Assembly: GCA_001953115.1 (NCBI GenBank)
Contig: LSSL01004904.1
Coordinates: forward strand, 1-26,419
DNA length: 26,419 nucleotides
Direction of reading: 5' to 3'
Source: Smittium mucronatum
Lineage: Eukaryota > Kickxellomycota > Harpellomycetes > Harpellales > Legeriomycetaceae
Every line of letters starts with the position of its first letter. Within the stretch, counting starts at the first letter, position 1. Of this stretch, positions 9,791 through 20,714 are shown in pieces. Below the pieces are notes generated by a model, which worked only from the letters and a program-made list of their open reading frames with translations, did no database searches and was not told the DNA's origin. The position numbers and the translations under genes are program-made.

Positions 9791-10461
9791 TATTTAAATC
9801 TGAGCTTATTTCTTTCTTTTCATCATAACTATGTGAGTACCATTAAAACTGTTGCCTTTTAATAATTTTGAATTTGAATTTATTTATTTTTGACTAAACA
9901 CAACCAAATTTCCAGTGTCAGATAATTTTAAGAAAATTACACTAAGTTTTGCATTTTATACAAATAAAATTTTGTTTGTTTTCATCTAGTAACCGGTTTT
10001 GGTATTTTTAAGAGTGGTTTGTGCACTAATTTCACATAATTTTTTTTTGATTCTATACGGAAGTAATATATTTGTATTTTTAAGGCTTCTCATACGTATT
10101 TCATCTATTTCCCCAGTGTGACTGGTTTGTTTTTCACAATTTTAAATTGCAAAAAAATTTCAAGACTATGAAGCTTGGTTTTTATATTATATTAATAAAT
10201 TAATCTTGTCTAAAGACATTATAAAAAACGAATGCCAACTTATATATATTTTATTTATTTATATAGAAGTTCTGAGAATTCTCATCGCTATGAAATAGGA
10301 TATATATAATTCAATATTTGAATCATATTAAATTGCGACTCAAAGTTACGGCTATTTTTTGACACCTTATAGATAGTTGAAACTGCGGCATAGTTTCAAT
10401 CTGGGGATTTTGATCAGTTAATCCCCGATTTTAAGGCCCATTCTTGTTTTAAAAAAAATTC
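9791..10461. other. AT-rich flank, no gene
   Basis: This stretch lies between the DIRS end and the target duplication of the truncated retroelement. No coding or RNA feature was recognised on either strand. Confidence 0.5.
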
Positions 10462-10805
10462 AAGCTTTTCATGATATGTTTTTTTTTTGTATCACGTAAT
10501 TTTATTGTAAGATAACGTCTCTAAAAACTATGCTAAAAAATATGAAAAAAAGAAAAAGATGTATAGAAAAGACCATTATACTAACTAAAATAAGCTCCTC
10601 TGCCGGAATGCCGGCTGTGTACCTAAGGAAAAAGGGTACAATCTACCGTCCGAAAGATCCCCTCCCACGTACATTGCTTTAAGTAGGTGTATAACTGAGG
10701 TTAATTGCGGACAATAATTAAGCTCTTTGTCAATGAGCAATATTTTATTGAAGCTAATGAGCTCCTAGTCTGAGCCCACTTCTAACAGGAAGCTTTTCCT
10801 GATAT
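10462..10805 (-). mobile_element. 5'-truncated SINE-like copy 2 within a 16-bp target-site duplication
   Basis: The insert (10478-10789) is the 3' half of the family described at 4521-5149, in minus orientation: the poly-T at its left edge is the complement of its A tail. It is flanked by AAGCTTTTCATGATAT at 10462-10477 and AAGCTTTTCCTGATAT at 10790-10805, a 16-bp duplication with one mismatch. A tail, variable-length long duplication and 5' truncation together are the signature of target-primed reverse transcription. This places the family among LINE-mobilised elements and argues against a solo LTR or a DNA transposon. Confidence 0.88.
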
Positions 10806-13800
10806 TCATGCTTTAAGAGATGCTTTATTGGCTTCTCTATTTTGGTTGGGTCAGGGATTTCGATTTATATGTCAATATTTTTTAGCATTCTTTTGCACAA
10901 GGTTGCAGATTAGATAATATAGATATATTATTGTTACAGATATGTTTTATTTTTTTGCCACTCCCATGAGGCTTTTATTGCTTTTTTCGATTTTTTTATC
11001 GGGTAATGAATTCCAGTGTGATATTCTGAGATCCTTTGCTGAAATGCGTGGTTTTTTTGTGAAATTGACTTGAATTTTTTTCTAGGGCTAAGGCCAGAGC
11101 GTTTGTCGTATTCTTATAATTCTTTTTTTCCCGCGAGATTAAAAAAGAAAGGGTCATAATATGTTTAATATAAATCAATTTTTTTCTTTTTTTTGGAATG
11201 CAAAGTAACAGATAAAAATTCAGGTCTAATAAAAAGATATTAATTCCAGATTATTAGCTATAGTAAGTATTTGTATTTAAAATTGATTGTTTAACCTGTA
11301 TTTAGTTCTTGGAGTTTTCCATATTCTTCTTTTTTTTTGGGAGCGGGTGTTTATATTAAAAAAAAAAAAACTACATTTCAAGATCGCAGTTAATTAGAGC
11401 TCTTTTCAATACTTAAAATTTCAAAGCCTTGAAGCCAAGTATTAAATATGAAATTTATTAGCTATTTATTCCTACGGTAAGGGACTTTCTTTTTTATTTA
11501 GTATCTATCCCTAGTCTTATGGTTCTTATTATCCTAAAAATACCCGCATATTCTCCCATATCTGATTGTCACTAATTGTTGCATGATTTGATACGTCCTA
11601 TTACAATTGAGAATTTGATAATCAGATATTTATTCGAGGTAATAAAGAAAGAGGATCCTATTCTGCTCTTACTTATCCACAAACGTACCTTTTAAAATAT
11701 CTAAATTTTATCTTAGAACGCATTATTCAAATAATTTTCGTTTGCGGGCATAATTATTTTTAACGAATATAATTTTATGGGTTATTTTTGAGCTTTTTTG
11801 AAATAAAGTTTTTTAATTGTAAATTTTTTTGATTAAATTTCCCAAATTATTAAAAATTTGTAATAAGCTGAATCCTATCTAAATCTAAATGTTATTTAAA
11901 ATTAATTAATAGAGACTCGTCTTCTTTATATGAGGTTAAGACTTAGAAAAAAACAAATTATGCTCAATTTGTTTCCTCCAAAATTTAGATAATAATGGAA
12001 ATTGGATTTTTATATATTTTAATATTTGCAAGCAGAATTTTAGATTTTAGTATTTTTGGGTATATTATTTATATCATTTTTTAAATTTATAATACTTTTA
12101 TAGTTTTAAAGGTATTTTGTTTAAAAAATTTTAATGGCTTAGAAAATCGAAACTTTCCAATTTTTTGATACTAAGATTGATCATTAAATTTTTTAGACCT
12201 TGAAATTTCCGAAACATTGCCAAAAATTGTGAGAATTTATATTTACAGTGAATTTGTTTTTTAATTGATTTGAAAATTAATGAAACACACATTTGTGGTT
12301 ATATAAATTAAAACTTTTTTAAAAAATAAAAAGTGATTATTTTGACATGCTTTTTGCTAGGATTATATTGAGTCTCTTTTGGTGTCATAAATTGATCAAA
12401 CTAAGACATGATTTTCTACCAGTGCGAAAAAAATTATAGTGCGATAATTTTTCACTGCATAAACTTGGTCGTTTATTTTGATACCAAGTTAATTTTTTTT
12501 TAGTTCGAAGTGTTTATTTACCAAGTTGAACTTAAAATTTTAAATCTTTCAAATTTTGAGTCTATGATTATAAAATTCAAATTTCCAAAATATACAAATA
12601 AAGTGTCGAGAGTTTTTATATAATATTTTCATCTAGTAAAAAAAGGGATGAGACATAAACACATCAGAGTTTTCTGGTTTTACTATTTAGAAATTTTGTT
12701 TTAAATAAGAATTACCACATGATTTTTTAGCTAACTTTCATTATATTCCCTATAGTTAATTTGAGATCCCCCCTCCCCCCGAGTTTATTAGCAATAAAAA
12801 AGTTTTTTTTTGCCTTTAATGACTATTTAAATCACTATATATATTCTAAGTAGATAATTTTCTGCAATGAAACAACACTGAAGGTGTCCTTAATTTCAAA
12901 AATACAATGGCTCGTTTGTAACTGATTACAAAGACACTAATAGAATTGAATTTGGGTTATAAAATAAATTTTGTGTAAAAAATAAAGCATATATGCAGTA
13001 GAGTTGAGAACCATCTAATGAAAACGGAGGATCACATAAACCTCTAAAATTATGAAAAATAGATTTACTTCTCGGGGATAAGTGACTAATATTTCTTTCA
13101 TTTGTCTTTTTTCTTTTCTTTTAATTAGTAATAAAAAAAATTAATTTTTTAATAGGGGTTTTTAGTATTTAAATCTTTAATAATCGGGATATCTTTCTTT
13201 TCCCTTGAACCGATTTCCAGTGGGTTTGGAGTTACTAAAGCGACAAATGAGATTGGGATAAATCTTTTTCTAATCTTTCCAATTTATTTTGTTTTATTAA
13301 TAGTTTTCTCAATTATATTACATTTTAAATAAACCCTCTACAAAAATAAATAAATAAAATAATGGGTATATCTTTTAGCTAACTTTAATTGTAGGCTCAA
13401 TGGCCTGATTTGACAGTTCATATAGATCGACTTATCAAAAGAAAATAATTCTTAACAATGTTTCCTATTTGAATTCATCATTAGCCATAAAATTTCTCAT
13501 GATTTAGTATACAACTGAGAAGGAGCGAATGTTTTGGACCAAAATTACTGATATCCTATTCCAAATTAAGACATTAATTAAAAAACTGCAAGTTTTGTGA
13601 TATATTCGCTATTTCCAAGAAAGGATTCACAATACCGCCCAAAGTGAATTTCAAATAAATATAATAACACATTAATAGTAATAGATGTTGGCTTATGAAA
13701 TTTAAATTTTTACATCTTTATATGAAATAACTATAATATCTGTTGATACTTCAGTTTTTCGGACCAAATTAGATCTTTCAAATATTAAAATAAAGGAAAA

Positions 13801-13988
13801 AAACTACATTAAAATTCTTTTAATAGAGATAACTAACAAAAAATACTCCCTCTCAATAATTTCATTAATATTTATTAAAATATATATAATCACAAATTCA
13901 TCAGAAATAAAATAAAACTTAGTTTTAAGCTGATCAAATGAGAATAAGGCTGTGTGTGATGCTAAAAATAGTCCAATCTCAAAATAGA
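10806..13988. other. AT-rich intergenic region without a recognised gene
   Basis: No frame on either strand shows recognisable protein content; the short open frame near 11000-11180 is low-complexity. A C-rich run (CCCCCCTCCCCCC) at about 12768-12780 stands out. The stretch just below 13989 on the minus strand should contain the 3' end of the remodelling gene. A TTTATT (AATAAA on the minus strand) near 13872 is a candidate poly(A) signal, although this hexamer is common here. Confidence 0.5.
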
Positions 13989-16900
13989 TTAATTCTTCTC
14001 TTCCGAAATAGTGTCACCAGTTTGTTTGGAATCAATCAATGCATCATTTCTAGAGGAATTTTTAAGATTTTCAGTTGAGCGAGACACTTCATTGTCAAAA
14101 GTGGAAGTAAGGTTGGATACATTACCGCTCTCTTTAATTAACGAATTGCCGCTCTCAATTAAATCTTTAATGCCATTGCCTAAAGGATTTGCTAAGACGC
14201 CTGGGGTTTGAGTAATGTAATCCATCATTCCGATTGTGGTTTGAGTATGCTCGTCTTTACTAGATCCCAAACTCAATAGAGGAGAATTATGGACTTTTGA
14301 TAGTTGGTCTAATGGATTTATAGAGTCAAGAGTTTCAGAACTGAAGAAAACGGGAGATTTAGAAGGTAAAGACGAAATAGAGGTACTGAGAAATTCTGGA
14401 ATATTAAGCTGTGGCGTATCTGAGGAAACTGCGATATCATTACAGTTATTAATTAATGGAGTCGGTTTAGACGGCAAAGTATTTTCGACATTTGTAGTGC
14501 CAGAATCTTCAATAGATTTGTCGCCATCTAAAATAGACATATTATGGGATGTTGTTTGAATATTAGGTCTCTTAGTTGAACTGTTTAGAGATTCGTTATT
14601 TGAGACTTCTAATATATTATCTGAGTTTTCAGTGCTAATGACCTTTCTCTTTAGACTGGTTCCAGAGAAAACCCCATTTGAACTTGAATTTCCGAAATTC
14701 GCGGCAGAAACACTCGATATTTCGGATAATGGAGGGACCGATAAATCAACTTGGCCATTCGTATGAAGATCTCCCACGTTAGCTCCGCTCTTTAAAGCAC
14801 TCATATTATCAGCTCTAGAAGAATCCTTTCTGAAAAAGATCCTCTCTTGGGCTAAAGCTAGACGTTGTTTAGCTAAATCATATCTTTCTTGTTCGATTGT
14901 CTGTTGCATTTCTTCTAATATTTTAACCTTATATTCCAATTTTGTAAGCTGTAATTCAATTGCTTGGTGAACTAATAACTGCATAGAAGCTTCTTCTCTA
15001 TCAGCTAGCTGAGAAGCTTTGGCGGCTGCGGCACTCAGCGCTAGAGAAGCCGCCACTTGTTGAGTGTCTTTATTAGGGGGCTCAAAGTGAGGTTTTGGTT
15101 TAGATGAATGAACTTCAGAATTGGAATTGTCTATAATTTCATTATTAAGATTAGTTGAATCAGAATTCGAAACACCCATGCTTTGAGTAGGGTTATCTAA
15201 GTCATTATCAGGATTATTTTTTGTAGAAGGAATGGATGAATCATTTGATGTGCGCAGACTTTCTTTGAATTCCTTTTTATCAGGGTTTGACGGATGTCTT
15301 TTTTTTAAATTAGCAAGCACTCGCAAAGCCTCTTTAGCTGCAGCTGCAGCCACAGCAGGATTGACATTAGAAGCTAAAAATGCCACAACAGACATGACTG
15401 GATTGTCGGCCTTAGAAAATGGAATATATTGATTTGCTCCCGGTGGACTAAATTCGTTCAACAAATTGTTGTTGACTTCACGGATATTGATAACTTCATT
15501 ATCCTCTATAGGTAGTTGCAAAAAATGTAATACACATTCCTCCCTAGATCTGGTACTTACGTGTTCTGAAATTTTAGTCCAATCCTCATCGTACATTTCG
15601 ATTCCCTCAAGCAACAAAAGAGTTTCCTGGTCGGTCCATTTATCGGGTCGAATATGAGGATCAGTAGCCTTAGTATCTTTTTGTGATAGTTTGACGAAGT
15701 CAGAGCTGTTCAAATAGCTAGGAAAACGCCCATCCAAAAAGCAGGGGGAACATAAATCTATTTTTTGGCGGGTTGGTTTAACACAATGATATTTAGATTC
15801 ATCGATATCGTTTCCGCACGTAAAACAAACGGAAGATTTATCATTTTGAGAATCAATTGAGGAAGAGGAGTTATAAATGTTGTTTTTGGTATCAATTGGC
15901 CCGGAAGTTCTGTTTAAAAATGGGTTACTTGTAGCTTTTTTAGGTAAATTTGGATCGTGAACACTATTTTTTTCAGACCCGCTGATGCTCTCAGATGATG
16001 GAGGATTTTGGTATACAGGTACGTTTGGAAAATATGGTGCTAATCCACGCGGAGTCTCTGCAGTTATTCTGAAGTGGCCTGTGAAAGGGGGGCTAATTAA
16101 AGAGGGTTTTGTTTCAGGATCAACCTGATAATTAATCAGACCCCATTGTTCAAGAAAAGCGTGAACTCTCATAATGCTACATACATCCCCCGCTAGATTA
16201 CGCCTACACGCAGTGACTGTGAGGTATTCAATAGGACATAGTCTGTAAGTGTTAATCATAAAATTCCGATACTCCATATAAATCTGGGGGGTTTTGGATT
16301 TATTTAAACCATTAAAAAATTCAGGGTTGGAATTTTTTTCATTTTCATGTATTTGGGATAAATCAAACCACGCTGAGTAGCTAGGAATAATAACCTCATA
16401 TTTCTGCTCTGCCACAACCTGCTCAACTTTGGTAGTTGAGTCAGGGACTAATTGCTCACTGATTTCGGCATCTTTTATAGTAACTGAAAACTCATTTATG
16501 TAGTTTGGATTATTAAGGCTCTCTTGATTTAAAATCGAAGTTTCAGTTATATCATTTTGAGAAGCAAACTGAACATCTTCCTGAGTATCTTTTGGTGTTT
16601 CATTTTGTAAGTTTTCATTTGGGGTTTTTGATATAGCTGAATCAGCTATTTGAGCACTATTTGGAATAGGAGGAATAAAAGACGAAATCGAATCCGGATT
16701 TGGAGCTAAGATTTCTTCCGTATTGGGAATATTTGTGGCAGCTGAAGGCGTATCATTCTTGAGAGCTTCATTGGATGTTGAATTAAAATGATTATCAGAA
16801 GAGGTACTGCTAGGAATTGGAAGTTGAGAAGGGTCAGATGGGTTTATTGATTTATCAGTAATGTTAATTGTAAGTGGGTTGGTATTATGATTAAAGACAT

Positions 16901-18243
16901 CAGAAGGTGTTACAGATTGAGAAATATTTTCCAAATTGGAAATTTTTCCAAAAGAAATTGGCTCTAACTCATTTTTTTTTTTGAGATTTTGTTTTTGGAG
17001 ATCTTGTAAATCGGCTACTTGAACTCCGGGTATCTCAGAGTTTAGCTCAACAGACTTATCAATGGAAGGTATGTGAGGAATAGGATCATTAGAAAGAATT
17101 TCCGTTTGAGAATCACTTTCAAATTCTTCTCCGCTTTCCAAATCTATGTCATTATCTACAGATATATTTGACGTTTCGTTATCTTTGAAGTCGGGGAAAA
17201 TGATATCTTTCTTACTGATGGGAATAGTATGGGCTATTATGGGAGCCTCAGAATTAATTGGGGGGGATATTATAGAATCGTTGTCGGGAAATGAAACTGA
17301 GACTTCATAATCTGCAAAATTCATCCATTCGGAGTATTTAGAACTATCAATAAGCCATTTGTGTGATAATCTGATCACCTTCGGCGTTTCACTGGCGGAA
17401 ATTGAAGAAAGATCGGTTGCTTGGGATTCGGGAATCCAGATATCAAGAGAATCAGGCGAAAACCTTTCATGTACAAGAGACATGTGATTAAAAGTATTTA
17501 CAATCATTTTAAAGTTAGTTGAGATATTATTGGGCTCAGAATTAAGGATAATCAAGGTTTCCGGAGACTCAGAATCAGATACTTTGGCTATAATGGAGTT
17601 GAAAAGAGAAAGAAAAGTGTAGAAGTAAAGGTGTTTTAGTGGTATGGAAAAAATGGAAAAAATAAATACCTCCTAGATTTTGGGCTAAATTTCTCAAGAA
17701 ATTTAAATATTCAGAATCGAAACCTTTACTAAAAAAAATGTTCTTGTTTAATATCAGATTTTTTTCGAGCAGAGATGAGTTGAGCTTGGAGATGAAATCA
17801 TGACCCTCAGATTGAGTAAAGCCATGGATTATATGAGGTATGTTAGAATAATCTGAAGAGATGGACGAAGCTACGAGAAATATAGTGGTAAGAGACTCTA
17901 ACTTCGTTTGATGATCTTTGTTAGAAATAGAATGGGAAAATGATTCTTGGTTTTTTTGAAATGAAACAGGTATTAAAAAAAATTGAGACGGCAACTTTAA
18001 AGTCTTTTTGATTTGGGAATCATTATTAAAAATCCTATTTTGCAATATAAATATCTCATATAGGATAGAAGACAGAGTCTCAGCAGAAAAGGAGCTAGGA
18101 AGATCTTGCTGAAAATTATTATGTATAGAAGCTTGGATTGTTTTGTTTAATATTGGAGCAACAATTTCAGACAAAAATTTCAATACAGTAGCATCATGGA
18201 AATATGATCTCCATCCCTTTTCTCGCTCAAAAAAATCTCCCAT
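13989..18243 (-). CDS. SWI3: SWI/SNF-family remodeller core subunit (SWI3/RSC8/SMARCC-like), two exons
   Basis: Exon 1 runs 18243-17670 and exon 2 17587-13989, giving about 1390 residues. This is the scaffold subunit that dimerises and holds SWI/SNF- or RSC-type nucleosome remodellers together in the nucleus. Domains in order: SMARCC-type N-terminal module, residues 1 to ~285, ending in LVHERFSPDSLDIW and EWMNFADYEV; a Ser/Asn/acidic linker to ~589; SWIRM ~590-682 (VIIPSYSAWFDL ... FLEQWGLINYQVDP); ZZ zinc finger ~778-812 (CFTCG, YHC, CSPCF); SANT/Myb ~840-890 (KWTDQETLLLLEGIEMY); an Ala-rich SWIRM-associated helix ~917-955; a coiled coil ~1033-1113; and a disordered Ser/Asn tail. The ATG at 18243 opens FFEREKGW, equivalent to the animal N terminus. 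Exon 2 has no ATG near its start and needs exon 1. Whether it is the SWI/SNF or RSC paralogue is undecided; the ZZ finger recalls RSC8, the N-terminal module the animal SMARCC proteins. Confidence 0.92.
17588..17669 (-). other. 82-nt spliceosomal intron in the SWI3-like gene
   Basis: On the minus strand the exon ends ...CTAGGAG followed by donor GTATTT. The intron ends with a pyrimidine-rich stretch and ATTATAG, followed by CCAAAGTATCTG. The junction splits a codon after its first base (phase 1) and restores one frame, reading ...NLAQNLG-AKVSDSESPETL.... It falls in the BRCT-like part of the N-terminal module, where animal relatives have a comparable run of residues. Without splicing, exon 1 would run into a Phe/His/Ser-rich tail and stop. 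The exact branch site is unclear; an ACTAAAA string is a candidate. Confidence 0.85.
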
Positions 18244-18751
18244 TTCTGTATAAGAAAGATATTGATGTTTGTAAAATTATTCCCTCACCGAGGGATATTT
18301 GAAAGAGTATATGGTTTTGCAGGAGTAACTTGATAAGATACAGCGTGGATAAAGTGTGAAGTAAAACGAGTTTAAAATATTCTAACTCAATTATCGTTTC
18401 TACTCAAGGCGTTATGTAAACCAATTACTACTCTTAGTTATATTTTGTAAGAGAATCCCATTATTAGTTATGAATGCTTCTTTTTTCTTCTGTATACGAT
18501 CAAATCGCGTATGCGCCAATAAAAATCGGCATCATTAGCTGTAATATTCACCACAAAACCAGATATCTTTTAATTAACTCCCTTTCAAGCTATTGGTGAA
18601 ATATTTACTTTTTTGACTTTAATTATTCAACTTTAATTATATTGTCTATTGGCTATCATTATATAGAGCTACAAGCTGTTTCTATTGGGTATACGATCAA
18701 ATTCCAAAACTTTGTAAACTCATATTACTGGGCTAATAACAAATGCTCAAT
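18244..18751 (-). promoter_or_regulatory. Upstream region of the SWI3-like gene with CCAAT motifs
   Basis: No gene was seen here. In the gene's orientation there are CCAAT pentamers at about 18594, 18647 and 18686 (ATTGG on the plus strand), roughly 350-450 bases before the ATG. A 14-base direct repeat, GTATACGATCAAAT, occurs at 18492-18505 and 18689-18702. These could be binding sites for a HAP/NF-Y-type factor and an unknown factor, but this is inference from position and motif only. The transcription start is not identifiable. Confidence 0.4.
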
Positions 18752-18963
18752 GGAAAATATTGTGACGCGACTATTGACCTATTTACATTTCACCTACTTT
18801 TTGACCACTTAAAATCAAATATTAAGACATGGACGTAAATTTGTGTATTTTGGGGAAACTAACAGTTTCTATTTGCCCAAAAAATCTTAATTATGAAAAA
18901 TAGTTGGTTGATCTAGTAGGTGAAATGTGCAGAAGGTCAATAGTCCTGACATCGGAAAATATT
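18752..18963. mobile_element. MITE copy B with perfect 10-bp target-site duplication
   Basis: The element 18762-18953 (192 bp) is bracketed by GGAAAATATT at 18752-18761 and 18954-18963. Its ends are terminal inverted repeats: the left begins GTGACGCGACTATTGACC, the right reversed begins GATGTCAGGACTATTGACC, and both continue to ACATTTCACCTACT. The interior is homologous to the copy at 3961-4170. It has no coding capacity. The 10-bp duplication is typical of Mutator-like elements. It sits about 500 bases upstream of the remodelling gene, so it could influence the promoter, but nothing in the sequence shows that. Confidence 0.88.
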
Positions 18964-19597
18964 AATAGCACAAGAACGTTCTCAAGCTAGAACCCGAACT
19001 ATAAATTTATTGCTCTAGAAGCTAGGCATAAACTACAAAATCTAATTAGGTTTGGGTTTAAATTCACTTGTAATTTTAAGAATCTAATCTCAATTTTATA
19101 TATTTAAAGTATTAAAGCTTTCTGTGACTGTCTTATATTTTCAAAATCATATACTAGTTGCCCTTTATTAAGTTCATATGAAACCTAACCCAAATTAATA
19201 AAGATTTCCTCTAGCAAATATAAGAATAATACTTTATTTTTTAACAAAATTAGTTCCACTAATTAAAATTTCATTTAAAAAAAAAATCGGCATTAAGTTT
19301 ATTCAAGATTTTGATTTTATCAAAATCATAAAAGAAATTATACTAAATAAGCAAATAGTATCAGAATATGGTATAGAAAAGACTACCATGAGCCCTTTAA
19401 TAGCCTCCTCAGTATTAATAACGCTGTCTATTAATTTAGGGTACAGCCTACTAACCTTAATAACTACCTAGATTTGCTTAAGAATTTGACTGAAATTTTT
19501 TGCAATCTTGAAAATTTCATCAATAACCAACAATTTAACTGAAACGATTTAACCATAATAATAGATCACAAAAAAGGGTCTAAATAATTTTCCTTCA
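18964..19597. other. Intergenic, possible relic of the SINE-like family
   Basis: No gene was recognised. A stretch at about 19370-19450 (AGAAAAGACTA, then TAGGGTACA) weakly resembles the AGAAAAGACTATTATCC and GCGTACC parts of the SINE-like family and might be a very old fifth copy. The match is too short to call. Confidence 0.35.
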
Positions 19598-19967
19598 TTG
19601 TACCACAGAGTTTTATTGAAAAATAGATATTAGAAGATATATTAAAAATATAAAAAATTACGTATAAATAACATCTATCCTAAACACAACAAACTTATTT
19701 ATTAAGCTACAAGTTATGTACCTAAGGGCAGAGAGTACAATATAAAAGCAAAAGTAACCCCACCCTGCCTTTGATTACGATGGGTTGTATGGCCTAGATA
19801 CTTTAACCTTAAATCAATCTTTGTCAAAGAGAAAAACGTATTAATGTCATTGAATTTCTTGATAGAATATACCCATTTAGGACTATTAAAATTAAGTCAC
19901 CATCCAAGCTTAGGTATTTCTAACTTAGCTCCCCTAAAAATGGTTTTTATTTGCTAAGATCCGTCTG
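19598..19967 (-). mobile_element. Divergent, 5'-truncated SINE-like copy 4
   Basis: This is an older member of the ~625-bp family on the minus strand. It matches the family at its tail end (TGTACCACAGAGTTTTATTG against TGTATCACGGAATTTTATTG), at ATGTACCTAAGG, at ATTATTAAAATTAGG-like ATTAAAATTAAGTCACC, and at GATCCGTCTG, where it stops abruptly. Its truncated 5' end abuts the A tail of copy 3 directly. Divergence is clearly higher than between copies 1 and 3, so the family has been active over some time. Confidence 0.65.
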
Positions 19968-19976
19968 TTTTTTGTA

Positions 19977-20602
19977 TTTTTTTTTTTGTATCACGGAATT
20001 TTATTGTAAGATAACATCATTAAAAAATACTAAAAAAATTTGAAAAAAAGAAAAAGACGTATAGAAAAGACTATTATCCTAACTACAATACGTTTCTCTG
20101 CAGAACTATCGGCTGCGTACCTACGGGAAAAGGATGTAATATACCAAAAGAAAGAACCACTCTGGCATTGCTTCAAGTGGATGTATGACTGAGGATACAT
20201 GCCTTCAAGAATTAAGCTTTTTGTTAACGAACAATAGTTCACTAAAGCTAATGAGCTCCTAGTCAGAGCCTACTTCTATCAGGATTATTAAAATTAGGCT
20301 CCTACCCAAACGTGGGTTTGATCGACATGGCTTTTCTACAAATAGCTGCTAGACGCTGAAATCCGTCTGACTGTAGAACGCTGGAATTGTGCACTAGACT
20401 ATGTCTCAGCTATGCTAAACGATCGGTTCCTTCTGTTTTAAGATGGACCTCCTCTGGAATCTCTGTCCTCCGAATCGCTGTACGCTGTCTCACTACTCCC
20501 AACCAAGGATAGTACAACTTTGTGTAAAATTTTAGTTTACTTTACTTTGAAAATTACACTATTAAGCCCCTAAATCACGACGAGGTACTTCACTCTTAGG
20601 AG
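19977..20602 (-). mobile_element. SINE-like retroelement, full-length copy 3
   Basis: This is a full-length member in minus orientation. The T tract at 19977-19987 is the complement of the A tail, and the 5' end lies at CACTCTTAGG near 20600. It matches copy 1 along its whole length, including ACCCAAACGTGGGTTTGATC, GCACTAGACTATGTCTCAGC, TCCTCCGAATCGCTGT and CCCTAAATCACG. The minus-strand open frame of about 70 codons at 20030-20242 is not conserved as protein in copy 1 or 2 and is not annotated as a gene. No clear target duplication is visible because the tail side abuts copy 4. Confidence 0.78.
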
Positions 20603-20714
20603 CTTTAAACTAGATTTGTAAAATAAAATACATATGGTTAAATAAGTGGGCAATTTATTTATTTATTACGATAACACTTTTCTTTGATCACTTTTTTCCG
20701 AATCACTGATGCTG

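Noticed and set aside
14011..15657. Plus-strand frames at 14011-14211, 15232-15432 and 15466-15657
   Set aside because: They are antisense to the well-supported SWI3-like coding sequence and carry no recognisable motif.
17575..18243. The upstream 222-codon frame as an independent gene
   Set aside because: Its last ~30 residues are Phe/His/Ser-rich intron translation. A GT...AG pair joins the preceding residues to the next frame and reconstitutes the SMARCC N-terminal module.
20030..20242. A 70-codon minus-strand frame
   Set aside because: It lies inside a SINE-like copy, and the frame is not preserved in the matching parts of copies 1 and 2.
4521..20602. The ~625-bp repeats as solo LTRs (one end reads TGTATCACGG)
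   Set aside because: The TGTATCACGG end is preceded by a T tract, the complement of an A tail. Copy 2 is 5'-truncated and has a 16-bp duplication, unlike the fixed 4-6 bp duplications of LTR elements. No CA terminus was seen at the other end.
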